This document shows positions 1 through 7,972 of a stretch of 37,695 nucleotides of DNA, piece by piece. The position numbers and the translations under genes were made by a program. The stretch lies in contig JAEULG010000062.1 in assembly GCA_016793875.1 (NCBI GenBank), positions 1-37,695 on the forward strand, given 5' to 3'. The DNA comes from Rhodospirillales bacterium (GTDB lineage Bacteria; Pseudomonadota; Alphaproteobacteria; Rhodospirillales; Defluviicoccaceae). Numbering within the stretch: position 1 is the first letter of the stretch; each line of letters opens with the position of its first letter. A model generated the notes under the pieces. The model was not told the DNA's origin. It ran no database searches and saw only the letters and a list, made by a program, of their open reading frames with translations.

Positions 1-138
1 GTCGAGCAGGATGATGTCGCCCGCCTCATAGTGGCGCAGCAGCCCGTTGTCGAAGATCACCGGGTCCGCCGCCCGCTCCCGCCAGTCCAGCCGGACGAAG
101 CGGTCGGCAACGGCGCTGCTCAGCTCGATCTCGGCCAT
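1..138 (-). CDS. Unidentified protein, N-terminal 46 residues (truncated by window edge)
   Basis: The first 46 codons are visible, starting at an ATG read from 138 downwards; the rest lies outside the window. The visible part contains RFVRLDWRERA and, further on, FDNGLLRHYEAGDIILLD, with no signal peptide or membrane segment. A G-rich stretch precedes the ATG (a run of C on the + strand at about 144-151) and may serve as the ribosome binding site. It follows the MFS gene on the same strand after 77 bases, so it may be the third gene of the glucosidase-MFS operon. I do not recognise the family and assign no function. Confidence 0.6.
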   Translation of the reverse strand, partial: MAEIELSSAVADRFVRLDWRERAADPVIFDNGLLRHYEAGDIILLD

Positions 139-215
139 CGGTCACCCCCCCCCGCAAAGGCTGTGCTTGACCATAGCATGGTGTTGGGTCTGGAGGGCAA
201 CGGACCGCGCGTTAC

Positions 216-1442
216 TCACGCCCCGGATTCGCCTCGACGCACTTCCGTCCGCAGCACGAGCACCGCGAGCGCCAGCACCAGCAACGGGTAGAGCGCGGAC
301 AGCCGGTAGAGGGTATCGAAGGGAAGCGCCTCGCGCAGCGCGCCGATGGCGAACGAGCCGATGCCGACGCCGACCATCAGCGCGGCGATCAGCATCGCCG
401 CGACCCAGGGGACGTCGTCGGGGAAGCGATGCGAAGCAAGCGTGATGCTGAGCGGCAGGAATGCCGAGCAGGCGAGGCCGGCGAGCGCGAACAGCGCGAT
501 CCCCGACAGCGCTCCCGACGCCGTCGGCAGCAGCAGGAAGACGGCGATCATCAGGACCGGCAGGGCGGCCCATACCAGCTTTGGCGCAACCCGGCTGACC
601 AGCGCCGAGATAAGCAGGCGCCCGACCACCAGCGCTCCCCAGAACGCCGATAATCCCCAGCCGGCGATGGCCTCGGGCAGGCCGCGGCCGTCGCGCAGGA
701 AGATCACCGCCCAGCTCGAGAACGTGCCCTCGGCAAAGGCGTAGGCGACGACGATGGCCACGAACACCCAGAACATCGGGGTTGCCACTGGCGTCTCGCG
801 CAGGCTGCGGCGGGTGATGGCACCCCGCGGCTCGCAGGCAGGCAGCGGCGCCATCGCCGCAACCGCAGCCGCCAGTGTGCTGACCGCGGCCAGCAGCAGC
901 GGATAGGCGGTCCAGACACCGGCCGCGATGAGAGCGCCCGCCAGCAGCGGTCCGGCGGTCAGGCCGACGCCGAGACAGGTGTGCGCAGCGACGACGGCGC
1001 TGGCCGCCTGCCGGGGAAAGAAGGTGGGCGGGTAGCTGTTGAGCGGCGCGCCCGACAGGCCGAAGCCGAGCCCCAGCGCCGCCGTTCCGGCCAGCACGCC
1101 AACAAAGGCCGAGCCCTCCGGCAGCACGGCGAGCGCGGCCAGCAGCCCCTGCGAGAGCGCCACCGCCAGCAGCGAGAGCGCCAACACGCGCTTCAGCCCC
1201 AGGCGCTGCGCCAGCGCGCCGCCGAGCAACGCTCCCAGCACGGCGCAGGCCACCTGCGGCAGGAAACTCGCTCCGTACTGCGCGTCGGTAAGGCCATAGC
1301 CGCGGGTGAGCACAACGCTCAGCGCCGGGAAGCTGACCAGCGTCAGGCCGTGGACCAGCGCCGCCCCGTAGACGGTCGCCACCGGCAGCGAGAGCACGCG
1401 GAAATCACCCGGCGGGGCGGTGCCGACGGCCGTATCGGACAT
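216..1442 (-). CDS. MFS transporter, 408 aa
   Basis: This is a polytopic inner-membrane protein with about 12 hydrophobic segments and the usual MFS length of about 400 residues. The first segment begins near residue 17 (LPVATVYGAALVHGLTL) and the loop after segment 2 reads GGALAQRLGLKRVLALS, a degenerate MFS motif A. The frame stays open upstream to 1631, but that part overlaps the glucosidase gene. The ATG at 1442 (MSDTAVG) lies 11 bases after the glucosidase stop and is preferred. The tight spacing implies co-transcription with the GH63-type glucosidase, so a sugar or glycoside substrate is a reasonable inference. The sequence alone does not show the substrate or the direction of transport. 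Confidence 0.9.
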   Translation of the reverse strand: MSDTAVGTAPPGDFRVLSLPVATVYGAALVHGLTLVSFPALSVVLTRGYGLTDAQYGASFLPQVACAVLGALLGGALAQRLGLKRVLALSLLAVALSQGLLAALAVLPEGSAFVGVLAGTAALGLGFGLSGAPLNSYPPTFFPRQAASAVVAAHTCLGVGLTAGPLLAGALIAAGVWTAYPLLLAAVSTLAAAVAAMAPLPACEPRGAITRRSLRETPVATPMFWVFVAIVVAYAFAEGTFSSWAVIFLRDGRGLPEAIAGWGLSAFWGALVVGRLLISALVSRVAPKLVWAALPVLMIAVFLLLPTASGALSGIALFALAGLACSAFLPLSITLASHRFPDDVPWVAAMLIAALMVGVGIGSFAIGALREALPFDTLYRLSALYPLLVLALAVLVLRTEVRRGESGA

Positions 1443-1453
1443 CAGGGGCGCTC

Positions 1454-4153
1454 CTACTCCGCTGCCTCGGGGGTCTGCGAGCGCTCCCGCCAGTAGCGGG
1501 GGATGCCCTTGCGATAGCGCCGTGCCACGAGGTTGGCGAGCAGCCCCGTCCAGCCGGTCTGGTGGGCGGCACCGAGGCCCTGCCCGGTCTCGCCGTGGAA
1601 ATACTCGAAGAACAGCAGCGGCTCCTGCCAATATGGATCGTGGGCGAACGGTGACCGTCCCTGCAGCGCCGGGATGCCGCCGTCGCGGCGCCGGTAGAGG
1701 TCGACAACCCGCTCGGCGATCAGCGTCGCCGTCTCATGTAGGGTCAGTTCTTTACCCTTGAGACAGGGTGCGGCGACGCGAAATCCGCCACCGAGAAAGC
1801 GGTAGAATTTCTCGATAGCCTGGATCAGCAGGTAGTTGACCGGCAGCCAGATCGGCCCCCGCCAGTTGGAATTGCCTCCGAACAGCGGCGAATTGGATTC
1901 GCCGGGGACGTACTCGATCATCGCCTCGCCGATGCCCGGGAGGCAACCGAGGTCGCGCCGCTCGGCGTGTATGCGGCTGACGCTGCGCACGCCGTAGGGC
2001 GAGAGAAACTGTTGCTCGTCCAACACCCTTTGCAGGATCCGTGGCAGCATCTGGTCGTCGACGAGGGCGCAGAGGTGCTCCCCGCGCTCGTTCTCCCAGT
2101 CCGGACAGGCGCAGACGCGGGTGCCGCGAAACAGCCCGCCCTTGTGGGTGCGCAGCAGTTCGCGAAAGCGCGGCGCCGCCATCATCAGCCGGCGGTCGAG
2201 CACCTCGGTTGCGAACAGCGGGATCAGCCCGACCATCGAGTAGACGTCGATGCGGTGGTGCTTGCCGTCCGGGGTGACGATGAGGTCCTTGAAGAAGCCG
2301 TCGACCGGATCCCACAGCGAGACGCCGGTGCCGGCGCTGCCGCCGATGGCATTGGCGATCGCCAGGAACTGCTCGTAGCACTGGATGGCAATCTCTTCGT
2401 AGGCGCTATCGGCGGCGGTCAGTTCCAGCGCGATCACCGTCATGTTCATCGCAAACATCGCCATCCAGCCGGTGGCATCGGCCTGCTTCAGACTGTGGCC
2501 GCCGGGCAGCGGCCGGGAGCGGTCGAACACCGAGATGTTGTCGAGGCCGAGAAAGCCGCCCTCGAAGACGTTCTGGCCGTCCGCGTCCTTGCGGTTGATC
2601 CACCAGGCGTAGTTCAGCAGCATCTTGTGGAAGACGCGCTTGAGGAACTCGGCATCGGGGCGCCCGCGCTGGATGCGCTCGGCGCGGTACACCTTGAGCG
2701 CCGCCAGCGCATGCACCGGCGGATTGACGTCCGAGAAGTTCCATTCGTAGGCGGGGATCTGGCCGTTCGGGTGCAGATAGCGCTCGCTCAGCATCAGCTC
2801 GACCTGCCGCTTGGCGAAGTCGACATCGATCAACGCCAGCGCGCCGCAGTGGAAGGCAAGATCCCAGGCAGCGAACCACGGGTATTCCCAGCTGTCCGGC
2901 ATCGACAGCACGTCGGCGGCCTTCAGGTGCTTCCAGTCGCGGTTGCGGCCGTTGCGATGGCCTTCCGGCGGCGGCAGCAGGTCGCCCTTCAGCCAACGCT
3001 CGACATCGTAGTGGAAGAACTGCTTGCACCAGATCATCCCTGCCAGCGCCTGCCGCATGATGCGGTGGTCCTCGGGGGAGGCGTCAGGGAGGAGGCTATG
3101 GTAGAACGAATCCGCTTCGGCGCGGCGGCTGGCGAAGATCACCTCGGAGCGGGCGAACGGCGTCGCCAGCGAGTCCCCCGACAGCACCAGATCAAGGCGC
3201 ACCTGCTGGCCCGGCGGCACATCGCGCACATGCCACGCGGCGAACTTGCTGCCCTTGCGGCGTGCCGCATCGATGGCACCGGCCTCGCCGCCGGCAATCA
3301 GCCGGTGGAAGGCGTCCTTGGTGGGGCCTGTGTCGGCGCCTCCCCACAGGCGGGCACCGTCGCTGTCGTTCTCGGTGAACAGCAGACGGCCGGGCTGGCG
3401 CCCGTAGAGCCACCAGTTGCCGATCTCGGGATGCTCGGCACGCACGCACCACGACGCTCCCAGCGGCGCCGCCTCCGAGCGCATTTGCGATCGGCTTGCG
3501 TCTTTGGCCCATGACCAGGTGTTGCGGAACCACAGGGTCGGCAGCAGGTGCAGCGTCGCCGCTTCCGGCCCGCGATTGTCGGCCAGAATGCGCATATGGA
3601 TTTCGGTCGGCGACGCCTTGGCGTACTGGACCTCGACATCAAAGTAGCGGTCCTCGCCGAATACGCCGGTATCCAGCAGCTCGAAAGGAGGGTCGTCGCG
3701 CGATCGCCGGGCGTTCTCGTCGACGAGTCGCCGGTACGGAAAGGCGGCCTGCGGGTACTTGTAAAGCCAGCGCAACCAGCTGTGGGTCGGCGTCGCGTCC
3801 AGGTAGAAATAGTACTCCTTGACGTCCTCACCCCGGTTGCCCTGCGGGCCGGTCAGACCGAAGGCGCGCTCTTTGAGGATTTCGTCGTGGCCGTTCCACA
3901 GTGCCAGCGACAGGCAGAGCCGCTGCCGGTCATCGCTGATCCCGGCGAGCCCGTCCTCGCTCCAGCGGTAGGCGCGCGATCGGGCGTGGTCGTGCGGCAG
4001 GAAGCTCCACGCATCGCCGTCGGCGCTGTAGTCTTCGCGGACGGTTCCCCAGGCGCGTTCCGCGAGGTACGGCCCCCACAGCAGCCAGTCGTGGGTGCCG
4101 GCATGCTGCTGCTCCAGCCGCTGTCGCTCGCTTCCGCATGCGTTATCCGCCAT
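1454..4153 (-). CDS. GH63/MGH1-like glucosidase, 899 aa
   Basis: The protein matches the bacterial family usually annotated as glucosidase, with an MGH1/GH63-type (alpha/alpha)6-barrel. The N-terminal 350 residues ([20 protein letters not shown] near 21-40) form a beta-rich domain and the catalytic barrel follows. Visible landmarks are [10 protein letters not shown] with Asp431, the conserved block [11 protein letters not shown] at 763-773, and [10 protein letters not shown] with Glu855 near the C-terminus. By analogy with GH63, Asp431 and Glu855 are the likely acid/base pair. Family members hydrolyse alpha-glucosides such as glucosylglycerate- or nigerose-type oligosaccharides; the substrate here is unknown. 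There is no signal peptide, so it is probably cytoplasmic. GGGGAG lies about 9 bases before the ATG. It is the first gene of an operon with the MFS transporter and diverges from the GMC oxidoreductase. Confidence 0.9.
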   Translation of the reverse strand: MADNACGSERQRLEQQHAGTHDWLLWGPYLAERAWGTVREDYSADGDAWSFLPHDHARSRAYRWSEDGLAGISDDRQRLCLSLALWNGHDEILKERAFGLTGPQGNRGEDVKEYYFYLDATPTHSWLRWLYKYPQAAFPYRRLVDENARRSRDDPPFELLDTGVFGEDRYFDVEVQYAKASPTEIHMRILADNRGPEAATLHLLPTLWFRNTWSWAKDASRSQMRSEAAPLGASWCVRAEHPEIGNWWLYGRQPGRLLFTENDSDGARLWGGADTGPTKDAFHRLIAGGEAGAIDAARRKGSKFAAWHVRDVPPGQQVRLDLVLSGDSLATPFARSEVIFASRRAEADSFYHSLLPDASPEDHRIMRQALAGMIWCKQFFHYDVERWLKGDLLPPPEGHRNGRNRDWKHLKAADVLSMPDSWEYPWFAAWDLAFHCGALALIDVDFAKRQVELMLSERYLHPNGQIPAYEWNFSDVNPPVHALAALKVYRAERIQRGRPDAEFLKRVFHKMLLNYAWWINRKDADGQNVFEGGFLGLDNISVFDRSRPLPGGHSLKQADATGWMAMFAMNMTVIALELTAADSAYEEIAIQCYEQFLAIANAIGGSAGTGVSLWDPVDGFFKDLIVTPDGKHHRIDVYSMVGLIPLFATEVLDRRLMMAAPRFRELLRTHKGGLFRGTRVCACPDWENERGEHLCALVDDQMLPRILQRVLDEQQFLSPYGVRSVSRIHAERRDLGCLPGIGEAMIEYVPGESNSPLFGGNSNWRGPIWLPVNYLLIQAIEKFYRFLGGGFRVAAPCLKGKELTLHETATLIAERVVDLYRRRDGGIPALQGRSPFAHDPYWQEPLLFFEYFHGETGQGLGAAHQTGWTGLLANLVARRYRKGIPRYWRERSQTPEAAE

Positions 4154-4316
4154 TGCGTCCGTTCTCCCCGCTGCGCCAGCCGGAACCTCTTCGCCGACGT
4201 ACTTGGCCGGGGAGCCGGCAGCACCGGCCCTGCCGATCGGGCGGTGAGCCCGCTTTGAGCAGCCTCGGCCGCGTCTTTATGTACGTCGCGTGATGGCCGA
4301 TATACAGGTGAGGTCT

Positions 4317-4342
4317 GGAACAGCTTGCAGTGACGAGCGATT
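4317..4342 (+). promoter_or_regulatory. Possible EcfG-type (general stress) promoter upstream of the GMC oxidoreductase
   Basis: GGAAC at 4317-4321 is followed after 16 bases by CGATT at 4338-4342. The alphaproteobacterial general-stress sigma factor EcfG recognises GGAAC-N16/17-CGTT, so the -35 is perfect and the -10 is off by one base. The position would give a leader of about 40 bases before the ATG at 4391. One such match can occur by chance, so this is only a candidate. Confidence 0.25.
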
Positions 4343-4390
4343 CCCCAGCCGCATCTCTGCCAACCGCCCAGCGCTCGTGGAGTGCAACGG

Positions 4391-5827
4391 ATGAACGAGG
4401 CATACGACGTCATCATTGTCGGATCGGGTGCGGGGGGTGCCGCAGCCGCCTTCCGCCTGGTAAATGGCGGCCGGCGGGTCCTCGTGCTCGAAAAGGGCAC
4501 ATCGCTGCCGCGCGACCACTCCACCCTCGACGTAAGGCAGGTGTTCAAGGAGGGACGCTTCCGCAACAAGGAGTTGTGGGTCGACGGTCGCAACATGCAG
4601 TTCATTCCCGGCGAGTACTACAACGTTGGTGGCAAGACGAAGTGGTACGGGGCGGCGCTGCTCCGCTTTGCACCCCACGAGTTCGAGGCTGATGCCGCCC
4701 ACCAATGCCTGCCGTGGCCATTCGGCGGTGACGAGCTTGCCCCGTGGTACGACGAGGCCGAGCGGCTGCTGGCGGTCAACCGCTTCGAGAACGAGCCGGA
4801 ACTGCAGTCGCTGCTCGACCGCATCACCACCGCCGATCCGTCTTTCCGGGCCGAGGCACTGCCGCTCGGCCTCAAGCCCGAAATTCTCCATGACGAAGAG
4901 GAAGCCAAGCACTTCGACGGCTATGCGTCCCCCTCCGGTTACAAATCGGACGCGGAATGCAACCTCCTCGACCCGCTGAAGGGCAATCCACGGCTGACGC
5001 TGATGACCGGCAAGGCGGTGGCGGCGCTGTCGTGCGCGCCAGACAACCCGCTGCGGATCACCGGCGTCCACTGCGCTGACGGTTCCTCCTGGCGGGCTCC
5101 GGAGGTGGTGCTGGCGGCGGGTGCAATGACCTCGCCGCGCCTTCTGCAGGACCATATCAGGGCCCTCAGCCTGGAGACGACCCTCGCCTCGGCGCCGCTG
5201 GTCGGTGCCAACTTCAAGATGCACATCAACAGCGCTGTCCTCGCCTTCTCGGCCTTCCGCGACCATGACGTGCTGCGCAAGACGGCGATCCTCTACAACG
5301 ACGCTTTCCCGCACTCTACGGTGCAGTGTCTCGGCTGGATCGACAGCGAGATTCTCGGGACGCAACTGCCAGCGGCGGTGCCGAAGTTCGTCACCGAGGC
5401 CGTCGGCGGCCGGGTCATCGGCTTCTTCGTCACCACCGAGGACGGCTCCGATGCCGACAACCGCATCGTTTCCGGCGGCCGCGGCGGGTTGCCGATGATG
5501 AACTACGACCTGCGGCGGCTACCCCCCGCTGATAAGGAGCACCGGCGGCTGGTGCGCCTGTTCATTCGCCGGCTCATACGGGCCGGCCTCGTCGGCGTCG
5601 ACCGCTATGTCGGCCTCGCCGGCACCGCCCACGCGCTGGGCAGCCTGGTGATGGGTGACGACCCCCGAACCAGCGTCGTGGACGCTCACGGCCGCGTCCA
5701 CGGCATGGGCGGGCTGTGGGTGGGTGACGGCAGCGTTCTGCCCCGCTCGTCGCGGGTCAACCCGGCGCTGACCATATATGCGCTAGGCTTGCGCCTCGGC
5801 GCCCATCTGGCAGAAAGCAATGCCTGA
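4391..5827 (+). CDS. GMC-family FAD-dependent oxidoreductase, 478 aa
   Basis: This is a glucose-methanol-choline family flavoprotein that oxidises an alcohol or sugar. The N-terminus carries the FAD-binding Rossmann motif (DVIIVGSGAGGAAAA, glycines at 11-16), followed by the acidic end of strand 2 in LVLEKG. The C-terminal part has GTAHALGSLVMG (His414), the family's H-x2-G-x3-MG type block, then GGLWVGDGSVLP and SRVNPALTIYAL, where Asn457 fits the catalytic His/Asn pair. There is no signal peptide. ATG 4391 is chosen because GGAG at 4379-4382 sits 8 bases upstream; an in-frame GTG at 4382 overlaps that site. It diverges from the glucosidase operon. Whether oxygen or another acceptor takes the electrons cannot be read from the sequence. 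Confidence 0.9.
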   Translation: MNEAYDVIIVGSGAGGAAAAFRLVNGGRRVLVLEKGTSLPRDHSTLDVRQVFKEGRFRNKELWVDGRNMQFIPGEYYNVGGKTKWYGAALLRFAPHEFEADAAHQCLPWPFGGDELAPWYDEAERLLAVNRFENEPELQSLLDRITTADPSFRAEALPLGLKPEILHDEEEAKHFDGYASPSGYKSDAECNLLDPLKGNPRLTLMTGKAVAALSCAPDNPLRITGVHCADGSSWRAPEVVLAAGAMTSPRLLQDHIRALSLETTLASAPLVGANFKMHINSAVLAFSAFRDHDVLRKTAILYNDAFPHSTVQCLGWIDSEILGTQLPAAVPKFVTEAVGGRVIGFFVTTEDGSDADNRIVSGGRGGLPMMNYDLRRLPPADKEHRRLVRLFIRRLIRAGLVGVDRYVGLAGTAHALGSLVMGDDPRTSVVDAHGRVHGMGGLWVGDGSVLPRSSRVNPALTIYALGLRLGAHLAESNA

Positions 5828-6053
5828 GGGCGACGTCAACCCATTCCTGCAGCTCCCGGTGAAGTAGCCTCGCAAGGCAGCCATGCGTCGTCAGCCCTTC
5901 TCGGCGCCCATGTAAAATTACTACATCCGGCATTCGATGCAAACCCTCGCCGACGGCTCGGCGGCGCCCATCCGTCGCGGATCCCGCGGCCGATCAAACG
6001 CTTGTTGCGCTGCGCCATGCCGCCGGCTTGTGCCAGATGGATTGGAGGCAGTC

Positions 6054-6386
6054 ATGACCGACGAGAAGCAGCACAGCGAAGTCGCCATGGGCCGGACCGA
6101 GGGTCCCGCCCGCATCGGCGCGCAGGCGCTCGACGAGGCTGCGATGGGGGGAGCCGCTCTGGCCGCAGCCCCCGTCCAGTTGAGCGACGAGACCGCGATG
6201 GGCCGACCGGCGATACCCGCGCAGGAACGGGCGCAGCAGGCCGATGAGGTTGCGCTGGGCACCACCGGCACCTTCGCCAGGCGGCTGACCCAGGTTAGTG
6301 ACGAGACTGCCATGGGACGTCCGACCGCCGACGCTCAGGTGCAGCAGCAGGCCGCGGACGAGATCGCCATGGGCAAGGCCGCCTAG
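6054..6386 (+). CDS. DE-x-AMG tandem-repeat protein A, 110 aa
   Basis: This small, acidic, Cys- and Trp-free protein consists almost entirely of six imperfect repeats ending in D-E-x-A-M-G. The A(M/L)G triplets begin at residues 11, 30, 48, 67, 86 and 105, a period of 19 with one step of 18. The fourth copy has Leu instead of Met (DEVALG). Between the signatures lie Ala/Gln/Arg/Pro-rich linkers with little hydrophobic content, so the protein is probably disordered or weakly helical. GGAGG at 6044-6048 fixes the ATG at 6054; the frame is open further upstream but has no comparable start. The next gene encodes a paralogue with identical repeat phasing. There is no signal peptide. I do not recognise the family and assign no function. 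Confidence 0.8.
   Translation: MTDEKQHSEVAMGRTEGPARIGAQALDEAAMGGAALAAAPVQLSDETAMGRPAIPAQERAQQADEVALGTTGTFARRLTQVSDETAMGRPTADAQVQQQAADEIAMGKAA
6084..6374 (+). repeat. Six 54-57-bp coding repeats (DE-x-AMG units) in protein A
   Basis: The array runs from the first to the last AMG triplet. Units are 19, 18, 19, 19 and 19 codons. The DNA has diverged, with only the GACGAG-N3-GC-ATGGG core clearly shared, so this is an old protein-level repeat and not a recent DNA duplication. Confidence 0.8.
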
Positions 6387-6407
6387 AGGCGACATTCTCG
6401 AAAGCGA

Positions 6408-6441
6408 CCGCCGGCGGCACATCGAAACACGCCGCCGGCGG
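6408..6441. other. Paired 10-bp palindrome / hairpin between the two repeat-protein genes
   Basis: CCGCCGGCGG, itself a perfect palindrome, occurs at 6408-6417 and again at 6432-6441, separated by 14 bases. The two copies can pair into a 10-bp GC stem. No T tract follows, so it could be an attenuating hairpin, a weak terminator for the first gene, or a site for a dimeric protein. Confidence 0.4.
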
Positions 6442-6547
6442 AATGCGCGCGAAACTTCCCGCTCCCGGCGCTATTGTTGAATTTGACCATGGGCAGAGCG
6501 AGGACAGCACGTCCTTTCTCGCGGCCCACCCGAGGGACGAGGATGTC

Positions 6548-6898
6548 ATGAGCGACGAGAAGCAGCGCAGCGAAGACGCGATGGGCCGGACGTCGAGTGC
6601 CGGGAGCAGAGCCGAGCAGGCTGCGGACGAGAAGGCGATGGGGCGCGCTGACGGCGCCGCCGCCGTCCTCCAGACCGAGGACGAGGCGGCGATGGGCGAG
6701 CCTGCCACCCCCGGCCAGACACAGACTCAGAGGTCCGACGAGGTTGGTCTCGGCACCGCCGTGACCGTGGACGAGATCGCCACCCAACGGGGCGATGAGG
6801 TCGCCATGGGCCGGCCGGCTACTGCGCAAGAGTTGCAGGAGAAGGCGACCGATGAGGAAGCGATGGGCGAGGTGCCGCCCGGCTCACCGGCGCGCTGA
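6548..6898 (+). CDS. DE-x-AMG tandem-repeat protein B, 116 aa
   Basis: This is a paralogue of the preceding gene. It begins MSDEKQRSEDAMGR, against MTDEKQHSEVAMGR in protein A. The A(M/L)G-type triplets start at residues 11, 30, 48, 67, 86 and 105, exactly as in A. The single 18-residue step is in the same place, and the fourth copy again has Leu (DEVGLG). All six methionines (1, 12, 31, 49, 87, 106) coincide with those of A, and Cys and Trp are absent. The linkers differ strongly, so selection seems to act on the spacing and signature. ATG 6548 has GAGGA 4 bases upstream, inside the purine-rich stretch from 6532. It is 161 bases downstream of gene A and probably has its own or a shared promoter. 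The function is unknown. Confidence 0.8.
   Translation: MSDEKQRSEDAMGRTSSAGSRAEQAADEKAMGRADGAAAVLQTEDEAAMGEPATPGQTQTQRSDEVGLGTAVTVDEIATQRGDEVAMGRPATAQELQEKATDEEAMGEVPPGSPAR
6578..6868 (+). repeat. Six 54-57-bp coding repeats (DE-x-AMG units) in protein B
   Basis: Unit lengths are 19, 18, 19, 19 and 19 codons, in the same phase as in protein A. The identical irregular step shows that the whole array existed before the gene duplicated. Confidence 0.8.
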
Positions 6899-6908
6899 GT
6901 GCCCGTGC

Positions 6909-6955
6909 GAAGCGCCGCCCCCGACGCCACCCGGCATTATGGGGCGGCGTGCTTC
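6909..6955. terminator. Bidirectional terminator-like hairpin between convergent genes
   Basis: GAAGC-GCCGCCCC at 6909-6921 pairs with GGGGCGGC at 6941-6948 and, after a 2-base bulge, GCTTC at 6951-6955. The loop is 19 bases. It fills the 64-base gap between repeat protein B (+) and the SDR gene (-). There is no clear T tract on either side. Confidence 0.45.
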
Positions 6956-6962
6956 GGTGGCG

Positions 6963-7841
6963 TCAGCCGCCCGTCTCGAAGCCAGGATAGAGTGTCATTC
7001 CGCCGTCTACATAGAGGGTCGCCCCGGTGATGTAGTCGCTGTCGTCGGAGGCCAGCCATACGGCGGCGCGGGCGATATCGTCGGTCTCGCCAATCCGCTT
7101 GTACGGCACCAGCTTCATCAGCGCGGCGTAGGCCTCCGGTGTTTGCCAGGCGTCCATGTTGATCGGCGTGCGGATGGCGCCCGGCGATATGGCGTTCACC
7201 CGGATCCGGAAGGGCGCCACCTCCTGGGCGACGCTCTTCATCATCATCGAGATCCCGCCCTTCGACGCGGCGTAGTTGACATGCCCCGCCCACGGGATCA
7301 CGTCGTGCACCGAGCTGACGCAAATGATCTTTCCAGCGGCGCAGGAGACTTCCGGCTTCACTCCCCGCCGCTTGAACTCACGGACCGACTCCCGGGTGCA
7401 CAGGAACTGGCCAGTCAGGTTGACACTGATCACCTTGTTCCACTGGGCGAGCGTCATCTGATCGAACGGCGCATCCTGCTGCAACCCGGCGTTGGCGACG
7501 AGGATGTCGATGGTGCCGAACTCCGCCCGCGCGCGCTCGAACATCGCCAGCACGTCGTCCTCGCTGGCGACGTCGGCGCGTTGGGCGTAGGCGCGCACGC
7601 CACACGCCTGCAGCGCCGCGACCGCCTCGTCCGCTCCTTTCTGGTCGCGGCTGTAGTTCACGACGACGTCGGCGCCAGCGTGCCCGAGCGCGACGGCGAT
7701 GCTCTTGCCGATACCGGAACTCGCGCCGGTAACCAGTGCCTTCTGCCCCTTCAGCTTCCGTTCCACGGAGCATTCGGGCATGACGATCGGCGGCAGGCCC
7801 GGGTCGTGGTAGGGCGCAAAGCCCTTGTCAGTGGCCGCCAT
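6963..7841 (-). CDS. SDR oxidoreductase, glucose 1-dehydrogenase-like, 292 aa
   Basis: This is a classical short-chain dehydrogenase. The NAD(P)-binding motif TGASSGIG is at 38-45, NAG at 117-119, and the catalytic residues are Ser177, Tyr190 and Lys194 (Y-x3-K). The end, ITGATLYVDGGMTLYPGF, is typical of glucose 1-dehydrogenases, which oxidise beta-D-glucose to gluconolactone with NAD(P). An N-terminal extension of about 30 residues (GFAPYHDPGLPPIVMPE) precedes the Rossmann fold, making it longer than the usual 260 residues. The ATG at 7841 is preceded by GGGAG (7851-7855 on the + strand) at good spacing and by GGAAGG immediately adjacent. The first of these lies in a hairpin (see 7852-7877). 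It diverges from msrB. Glucose as the true substrate is inferred. Confidence 0.85.
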   Translation of the reverse strand: MAATDKGFAPYHDPGLPPIVMPECSVERKLKGQKALVTGASSGIGKSIAVALGHAGADVVVNYSRDQKGADEAVAALQACGVRAYAQRADVASEDDVLAMFERARAEFGTIDILVANAGLQQDAPFDQMTLAQWNKVISVNLTGQFLCTRESVREFKRRGVKPEVSCAAGKIICVSSVHDVIPWAGHVNYAASKGGISMMMKSVAQEVAPFRIRVNAISPGAIRTPINMDAWQTPEAYAALMKLVPYKRIGETDDIARAAVWLASDDSDYITGATLYVDGGMTLYPGFETGG

Positions 7842-7851
7842 CCTTCCGCTC

Positions 7852-7877
7852 TCCCTGCCGACTGAGAATGGCAGGGA
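7852..7877 (-). promoter_or_regulatory. Leader hairpin overlapping the ribosome binding site of the SDR gene
   Basis: TCCCTGCC (7852-7859) and GGCAGGGA (7870-7877) form a perfect 8-bp stem with a 10-base loop. In the minus-strand transcript the 3' arm contains the GGGAG ribosome binding site 9 bases before the start codon. The hairpin could hide this site and control translation. Whether it acts is not known. Confidence 0.4.
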
Positions 7878-7972
7878 CTCTCACCCTTTACTTGACCGGA
7901 CGCAAACAGTGAATACGTCTGCGCCGGGGGAGCCGCCGCAGCGGCTCGCTCGACGAGAGGAAGGGCAAGCCG

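Noticed and set aside
1967..3514. Plus-strand frame of 515 codons
   Set aside because: It is antisense to the glucosidase gene, whose motifs are intact.
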